Positions 57,685-64,000 of a DNA stretch of 64,000 nt are shown here, piece by piece. The DNA comes from Tyto alba (taxonomy: Eukaryota; Chordata; Aves; Strigiformes; Tytonidae): positions 7,337,501 through 7,401,500 of the forward strand of contig NW_024881278.1 of the NCBI RefSeq assembly GCF_018691265.1. Direction: 5' to 3'. Position 1 is the first letter of the stretch. Every line of letters starts with the position of its first letter. Made by a program: the position numbers and the translations under genes. Under the pieces are notes generated by a model, which saw only the letters and a program-made list of their open reading frames with translations, was not told the origin of the DNA and ran no database searches.

Positions 57685-57909
57685 ATGAATCGAGGATTGA
57701 TGCTAAAGTTTGAAAATCTGGTCCAGTTATGTGGTGCACGCCGGCAGATGTGTACTCTCTCCCACAGAAAAGTTTACAGAGCACAATGGAAGCCTGTGCA
57801 GTCATCTGCACATCCCATGTGGTCTGTTCCCCTGCATCCGCAGTTCTGGCAAAAAGACAAATTAATCCCTGTTGCCTTATCGCAATGCAGACATCTAGCT
57901 ACAAAGGAG
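57685..57909 (+). CDS. MTIF2: MTIF2 coding exon 1: mitochondrial targeting region
   Basis: The exon begins at 57678 after acceptor tttcag; seven bases of 5' UTR precede the ATG (gaggaaATG). The donor is GTAGTT at 57910. It encodes 75 residues rich in Arg/Lys/Gln with almost no acidic residues, ending [10 protein letters not shown], as expected for a matrix presequence. It is poorly conserved with human apart from the first residues and the [12 protein letters not shown] segment. Confidence 0.9.
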
Positions 57910-60900
57910 GTAGTTAACAAACTGCAGTAATCGCATTTACATGAAATTTCAAAGTACAAGAGTTCACTTTGAGCATTTTAATTTAGAAAGAAAAAAGCTT
58001 TAGTAATGAATATAGAGAAGTTATTATAAATTTATAAGACAAAATGTATTTAATGTATAACGGTATTGTGAATCCCTCTCAAATATTGACTTAAAGTGCT
58101 TATACCAGCAGTATCATGAACCTTGCAGAGGCAGGAGGAAATTATTACAGACAAAATTAGAATTTTGTTGGGGTTTTTTTCATGTTTTGAAAAATTATTA
58201 ATGAAAAAGAATTAAGTGCAGTATGCTATACATTTTAAATATTCATTATGTTGTGTTAAGTCATTTATTGTTATTCGTTACTGTTGTGATAAAAAAAGAT
58301 ATGTTTACACACATGACTTGAGACCACTGTCTTTTTAATATTGTTTTTATTATTTCTTAATTTATGCCAGCTATGTGTTCCTATATACGTGTCTAATTCC
58401 ATGTAGGAGACAAAAAACAAGAAAAAGAAGACACCACTGACAAAAGGTGAAGTAGAGATAAGGCAGAAGATGACTATTGAGGAACTTGCACGAGCTATGG
58501 GTAAAGATGTAGGTGAGAGCCTGCTCTGTTATTTGAGATAGATCTCTTTGTCTTTACCACTTACAAAAGTGGCAGGATTGAATGACATGCAACAGTTAAG
58601 ATCTATGATGGCCTTAGTTAGTGGTTGCTAATCCCTCACTTAGCAAGGTGGATTGTACTCATACCAAAGAAAATGTTGGTATAGGCACAATAGCAGACTA
58701 AGGAGAAAAAAAGTTGGGCCATCCATATTACCAGGCAAGACACTAATGTGAAGAAGCCAGGACTCTTCTGTCTCCAGCAGAAATGCTTCAGATCCACGCA
58801 GGGTGTTCTTTATGAGTGTTTCCCAAGTGCTAAATTATTCTGGAGGGAAAAACGTTGCACCTTGGTTTGTCAAAGCTGGACCCCTGTGAGGAAAGAATTC
58901 ACGGCTAAAGAGAGAAGGTGCCAAAGAGCTTCAGCCCATAATCCAACCCTGGGACCAGGAATCTTAGATTCAGGAGCAGTATATATTTCATTGAAACAGT
59001 CATTTTATTCAGTGGGAGTGAGCAGGACTTGTCTGGAAACACTTCCCTTTAGGTGGCTGTTCTAACAACTGGGTTGTAGAAGCAGGCTTGTGCTTTTAAT
59101 CCCATGAACTATTCCTCGTTGCATAGTGGCTCAGCTTGACCAGTTTTCAGTGATGTTTTAGAGGGGATATTAGCATGTTTTGACTATTGACATTTGAAAT
59201 AATTCCATACCTGTATAATATCAGTTTCCAATATCTTTTTATCCAGCTGAGTACTTTTTCTGGCAAACTTCCTTCTCGGTGATGAGGTGGGAAAGAGAAA
59301 AGTCTATCATGTCTTGCTGTACATTTCTGAGATAGATTTGTAATGGTACTTAGGTCAGCGCGTAACAATTTTTGACTACTGCAGTATGTTCTATATTTCT
59401 ACTACCAAAGAAAGTGGCGTACGAACAGATTTATCAAATTTCCTTCCTTGAGTCACTTCTTAGCTGTTTGGTTTAAAAGAGTTTCAGTTGTTTTGTTCTT
59501 GGGGGTTAATGGGAAAGTAGGCTGTAAAAATCTGAGTGAAAAATAAAATTGTAGCATCTAGTGAGGCAGTCATTTTCAGTAAAACTTTCTGAATCAAGTT
59601 CTCTGCAAGTATGTAGTGTAACAGGAACTTGTAGACAAATCTAACTAAAGGAAAAATGCTTGGTGAATGAAACTTACAAGTATGATATAAACTAATAATG
59701 AAGAAGCCTTAAACTGTATGAAGCGGGGTATTTTTTTATCCCACATGCTTTTGTGGAGGTAATTGTTAAATGTCTTTATCTTTTCTGCAGATCATATTTT
59801 TGAAGCGCTGCTGTACACAGACATTGACCTTGATTCACTAGAACCGGATTCCATCTTAGATGAGGACCATATCAAGCTAATTGTTAAAAAATCAGGAATG
59901 AAGTATAAATCAGCAAAACTGAAAGAGGAAAAAGAAAGAGAAAACACAGATGCTGTCAAAAGGTGAGCTGTGAACTGTTCTTTTGGGCTCTTTTTATGCT
60001 ATTTGTTTCTGCAAGTGTTTTTCACATACTGTATTTTCCTTGTTTTGACAGTATGTTGATAATACCTGATGTAGTCATAATCTAATAATATTTTTAGGTA
60101 TTTTTATTTCTTTGCCCATAAGACTGATACTCAGATTTGATTTGTTTTAGGTGAGCTTTTTCTATGTCCTTTTCTGAAGAAAAGTCAATTCTTTGATGCA
60201 CAGAGCTGCTGTATTAATTGATGTAGCAGTAAGACTTAAGGTGCTAACTGTGTGGTGCAGCTTGGGGTTCTGATCAATATGGGGAGAAGCTAGCCTCACC
60301 TGTTCATCACTGAGTTCTGGTAAATGGCTTTTTGTTAGCCATAGTAGGCATGCGTGTTGCTCAGTGAACTTTTTTGGTATTTACAAAACACATTTTGGTT
60401 TTACTCGCAGGCCTCCTGCAGACCCAGCAGTACTAACCCCACGGCCCCCGGTTGTTACTATCTTGGGCCACGTTGATCATGGGAAAACAACCTTACTTGA
60501 CAGTCTACGAAAAACTCAGGTGGCATCGATGGAAGCAGGAGGCATTACACAACACATTGGGGCTTTTCTTGGTACGATTCACGTGTACATGCTTGTGTAT
60601 AAAACAGTTTACTCTATCCGGCATAACAGGTGGACTTGCTGCCAGTTCATTGGGGAAAAATGCTGCACCATAAACAATTTATATGTAAGCAGTGAAAAAG
60701 GAAATCATAAATTGTGATAACTGTTGTAACTATGTGGATGGCACTCTGAAGTGGATTGTCTGTGCAGCTGAAATGATATTTGTGCTATTTTGGGTTATGA
60801 ACGATGCGAGGACGCTTTTATTTTTCCTCAGGAGTTAAAACCACTTTTGACCTCCATGCCAACAGTTACCTGTCTGCCTAAAATATATTGCCATTATTTA

Positions 60901-63900
60901 AAAAGTTCTCAAATGAGTGGTGCTTGATTTACAATAGGTCAAATAAGCCTGATTTTAAATGCTGATTTTAAAATGTCCCGTATACATTTGTTCACAGTGC
61001 ATTTGCCTTCTGGGGAGAAGATAACTTTTCTCGATACTCCCGGACATGCAGCTTTTTCAGCCATGCGAGCAAGAGGTACCCATGTTACTGACATCGTCAT
61101 ACTAGTTGTAGCAGCAGAAGATGGAGTAATGCAACAAACGATAGAATGCATTCAACACGCTAAAAATGCAGGAGGTACAGTGCTTAACTTGTTAATATTA
61201 CATTTCCAAGTGAGTGGCAAGCCATAAACCAAAGTTGTTACGCAAGGCGTGTGTTACTATGCGTTTCAAATAATAAGTGCTTTGCAAATATTTATTCATC
61301 TCTCAAAAGAAACTCCTTGAACTGGAACCCACAGAACTTGGGAAGTAACTGTCGTAGTCCTGTTCCTTCTCCCCAGGAAAGGTGTTTGAAGATACAGTGA
61401 ATGTTGCAGTAATATATGAAGATATTAAAATACTAATAGTTTTTCAGGATTTGCAGGTTTGAGAGAAAAGCACTTCTAAGATGGGGGAGTGGTGGTGGTG
61501 TTACTGTTTGTTTTTTTTTTTTCCCCCTTCCCTACTAGGGTAACTCCTCCAGCTTACTCATGGTAGCTTGGATCTCAACGACTGCTCAGGGAATGGGCAC
61601 CAAGTGAGATGATTTGTTCTAAGTGGTCATAACCTGCTCTAACATTTTATTGCAATTGTGCTAGTAGCAGCAAGTTTTGGTTAGGTTGGTAATGAGTTAG
61701 TTTTCTTTTTAGTTCCTCTTATCCTCGCCATTAATAAATGCGACAAACCTGAAGCTGATCCTGAAAGAGTAAAGAAGGAATTACTGGCTTACGACGTGGT
61801 CTGTGAAGAGTTTGGAGGTGATGTTCAAGCTGTAAATATTTCTGCACTCAAGGTAAAGTTCTGGTGCAAAAAATGGTGGTAATCATGGGTGTTTAATACA
61901 CGTACACAGCTGCGTTTTTATGTGGCAGCTGGACAATAAAATGCTTATCTTCCCGGTATTTGACACCTTACCATGAGCTCAATGCTGCTGACTCTTACCA
62001 GAATTATTTGAAACATATTCCTATTGTATTTTGAGGCTTAGAGCTTTAGTGAGCAATAGTATCTCATTTTTCTTATGAGAATTCAGTGGATATTTTCAGG
62101 TTAATCCTGATTGCTATTTCTTCATATATTTACTCATTGTATGAAGTCAGTGTGAAATCAAGGTTGGTGATAATGCTGTGTATGAAGAGAAGAAATTCAA
62201 ATGAGAGTAAATAAATATTTTCCTAACACATGCTTAGTCACAGGAACATAGTTTTGTAGCAGTCTGACAAGTATTACCATCTTCTCCTTGCAAACAACAG
62301 ATAGCTAAAAACCATACTAAAATCTGAAGTTTAGTTTTGTGGTGGCCAAAGCAACTTTGTCCAGACTGATACAGTAGTATCTTAGCCTTATTGCTGTCTT
62401 TCTAAATGCATCCTAAGTAATTTTCTAAAATTTCAGGCAAGTTCAAGACCTTTTGAAATCATGCCCTTACACTTTGAAATAGGCGTAGATAAAAATGGCT
62501 TCTCCATTTACCTCTGTAGCACACAGTTGTCCTAAATCTTGTAGTGCATTGTATCTGTTCTCAAAAATAACATGTAATTAGAACAAAGGTATAAACAAAA
62601 ACAAACCAACCAGACCATCAGTTTTGTCTTTGATGTCCTGGAGTCCTGACTGGGTGGTAGATGTCCTCAAGTTTCAATCTGGATGTTTAGGTGTTTTGTT
62701 TGTTTGTTTTGATTTGTATTCCTGATATACTTGTAGCAGAACATTGTAAGGTCTTTTTCTGCATCCTTAGCCTGGATGCTGTGATCAGAGAAGCAAGGAA
62801 ATAGTCCTTCCTAGTGTTTTGTGCATTCTGGATTTTGTGCAACAGTCAGAATAGTTCATTCTTTTAGTGCCATCTTGCCTTGAAGGCAAAGAGATCTGTG
62901 CTGTTGGACTGTATTGCATTGTTAGAAGTTCTGAATTAAATTGAGGAATTTGGCACTAAGATATTGACTCCCGATCTTACTTAAATTAGGCACTTCCTTT
63001 ATATATTTTTTTTGTGTGTATGGTTTTATACAGGGTGAAAACCTGATGGTTTTAGCAGAAGCAACTGTCGCTTTAGCAGAGATGTTAGAACTGAAGGCAG
63101 ATTCCACAGGTCTGGTAGAGGGGACTGTAATTGAGTCTCGCAAAGACAAAGGGAAAGGGTAAGTAAGTACATCTACCACCGCTGCAACTTTAATGAAGTA
63201 ATTTGTAATAGTGCAGAGATACTGTTCAGGTGGTTTGTACCTCAATATTTATGTTTAACATTGAACTTTTTGTTGATGGTGTTAAACTGTAACAGTTTCT
63301 TTGCAGTGTTTGTAACTAAAGCATGGAAATGTTACTCTACAGCATAAGAACCAGAAAAAGAAGTTATAAACTGGTAGGGCAAAATTCATCATGTCATTGA
63401 AATTAAATCCTGTAAGCACATGAAGTAGATTAAAATGTTAGAACAGGTGTATTTTTTTTAAATGTCACTTAAAAAGTAGGAATTATGAAGTTAATAGTCA
63501 TCATAGCATACATATACAGTTTTTGGTGGATTGTGTGTAACATGGTATTTTACTCATAAGTATCGTGGTCCTTTTGCAGGTTCTCTGTAAACAAGGTGTG
63601 TTCTGCCCTCTTTAAAAATTAACTGCATTCTAGAAAGTTGTTGGGGTTTGGAGGGTTTTTTTGGCTGTCACTTAATGTGTAAAATCAGTCTTGCTGATCC
63701 CACAAATGCTGCGTTTTGTATTGATCTGCAGAAATGAAGAGTACAGTACAGGTTTGGGGCTTTTCGCAAGTCACTTCAAAATTTTATTAATGCTCTAATA
63801 AAACGTGTCACAGGGATGTTCTGCCTGTGATTGATCACAAGTATGTTCTGTTTTGTGTTTGCTCACCTACACTAACTGTGAAAACAGGGAGAAGAGTCAC

Positions 63901-64000
63901 TTTAATTTTTTTTTTCTGTTATTTTTCTCCTCTGCTTTTTACAAGTCCAATTACCACAGCCATAGTCCAAAGAGGAACTCTGAGAAAAGGCTGTGTTCTG
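57685..64000 (+). CDS. MTIF2: MTIF2, mitochondrial translation initiation factor IF-2, 3'-partial
   Basis: MTIF2 is the mitochondrial IF-2 GTPase that delivers fMet-tRNA to the mitoribosomal small subunit and promotes subunit joining. Nine coding exons join in one frame of about 387 codons, a little over half the human length (about 727). They cover an Arg- and Lys-bearing N-terminal targeting region, an IF2 N-terminal-like segment ([18 protein letters not shown]), then the G domain. G1 GHVDHGKT (60466-60489), G2 GGITQHIG, G3 DTPGH (61033-61047), G4 NKCD (61733-61744) and G5 SAL are all present. The remaining domains (II, III and C-terminal) lie beyond the window. ATG at 57685 is chosen because [15 protein letters not shown] resembles the human start. 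Confidence 0.96.
57910..58406 (+). other. MTIF2: MTIF2 intron (0.5 kb)
   Basis: AT-rich; no feature seen. Confidence 0.6.
58407..58512 (+). CDS. MTIF2: MTIF2 coding exon 2
   Basis: Acceptor catgtag and donor GTGAGA at 58513; starts in phase 0 and leaves one base. It encodes [20 protein letters not shown] and the conserved [14 protein letters not shown]. Confidence 0.93.
58513..59790 (+). other. MTIF2: MTIF2 intron (1.3 kb)
   Basis: An open frame at about 58748-59065 has no splice support or recognisable homology and is taken as chance or an unrecognised old repeat. Nothing else. Confidence 0.55.
59791..59962 (+). CDS. MTIF2: MTIF2 coding exon 3
   Basis: Acceptor ttctgcag and donor GTGAGC at 59963; phase 1 in, two bases out. 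It encodes [20 protein letters not shown] and then [17 protein letters not shown], the linker before the G domain. Confidence 0.94.
59963..60410 (+). other. MTIF2: MTIF2 intron (0.45 kb)
   Basis: No feature seen. Confidence 0.6.
60411..60571 (+). CDS. MTIF2: MTIF2 coding exon 4: G1 and switch I
   Basis: Acceptor actcgcag and donor GTACGA at 60572. It encodes [20 protein letters not shown] leading into the P loop [11 protein letters not shown] and the G2 region [11 protein letters not shown]. Confidence 0.97.
60572..60997 (+). other. MTIF2: MTIF2 intron (0.43 kb)
   Basis: No feature seen. Confidence 0.6.
60998..61174 (+). CDS. MTIF2: MTIF2 coding exon 5: G3 and switch II
   Basis: Acceptor gttcacag and donor GTACAG at 61175; phase 1 in and 1 out. 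It encodes [40 protein letters not shown] and on to IQHAKNAG, including the DTPGH motif. Confidence 0.97.
61175..61712 (+). other. MTIF2: MTIF2 intron (0.54 kb)
   Basis: No feature beyond a short T/C tract near 61507-61530. Confidence 0.6.
61713..61852 (+). CDS. MTIF2: MTIF2 coding exon 6: G4 and G5
   Basis: Acceptor ctttttag and donor GTAAAG at 61853; returns to phase 0. It encodes [40 protein letters not shown] and VNISALK, with NKCD and SAL. Confidence 0.97.
61853..63033 (+). other. MTIF2: MTIF2 intron (1.2 kb)
   Basis: AT-rich; a (TTTG)n patch near 62696-62710. Nothing else recognised. Confidence 0.6.
63034..63158 (+). CDS. MTIF2: MTIF2 coding exon 7
   Basis: Acceptor tatacag and donor GTAAGT at 63159; starts in phase 0 and leaves two bases. 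It encodes [20 protein letters not shown] and [20 protein letters not shown], the end of the G domain and entry to domain II. Confidence 0.96.
63159..63945 (+). other. MTIF2: MTIF2 intron (0.8 kb)
   Basis: No feature seen. Confidence 0.6.
63946..64000 (+). CDS. MTIF2: MTIF2 coding exon 8, cut by window end
   Basis: Acceptor ttttacaag at 63937-63945. It completes a Gly codon and encodes [18 protein letters not shown], the start of beta-barrel domain II, matching human MTIF2. It continues past the right edge. Confidence 0.93.

Noticed and set aside
58748..59065. 105-codon open frame in an MTIF2 intron
   Set aside because: Not flanked by splice sites in a matching phase, and the flanking MTIF2 exons join directly in frame. 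Nothing recognisable in the translation.

Overview
The window is vertebrate nuclear DNA, most likely from a bird. It has spliced genes with GT-AG introns, CpG-island promoters, an inverted CR1-like LINE remnant near 40.1 kb, AT-rich introns and many homopolymer runs. The gene order CCDC88A > PRORSD1 < MTIF2 > is the known vertebrate block (human 2p16). All coding exons were assembled by hand from splice sites, phase continuity and remembered protein families; no alignment was run.

Region 1 (1-49.8 kb, + strand) is CCDC88A, encoding Girdin/GIV, an actin- and Galpha-i-binding coiled-coil scaffold. The N-terminal HOOK domain and first exons lie upstream. I place 25 coding exons in one continuous frame (425-45701): the long coiled coil, the basic phosphoinositide-binding and Akt-site exon (28787-29001), a 28-residue cassette exon (34714-34797), the GBA exon (38930-39195), the SH2-binding tyrosine exon (40831-41320) and a tiny last exon (45637-45701). 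The exon at 40831 is also open past its splice donor for 177 more codons. That alternative C terminus ends in a Gly-Cys-Val PDZ ligand like that of the paralogue Daple (CCDC88C), and it has its own cluster of poly(A) signals. This is the most interesting observation in the window. A second, possibly undescribed 87-nt cassette exon is suggested at 36974-37060.

Region 2 (52.4-53.8 kb, - strand) is an intact two-exon PRORSD1. It encodes a free-standing YbaK/ProX-type aminoacyl-tRNA deacylase of 172 residues. It converges on CCDC88A and starts in a CpG island. The human orthologue is annotated as a pseudogene.

Region 3 (56.2-64.0 kb, + strand) is the 5' half of MTIF2, mitochondrial translation initiation factor IF-2. 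It has a CpG-island promoter with NRF1-like and YY1-like sites, then nine coding exons covering the targeting region and the complete G1-G5 GTPase core. The gene runs off the right edge.

The genes do not form one pathway. CCDC88A serves cytoskeleton and G-protein signalling, while PRORSD1 and MTIF2 both serve translation (tRNA proofreading and mitochondrial initiation). No tRNA, rRNA, CRISPR array or prokaryotic feature was seen.
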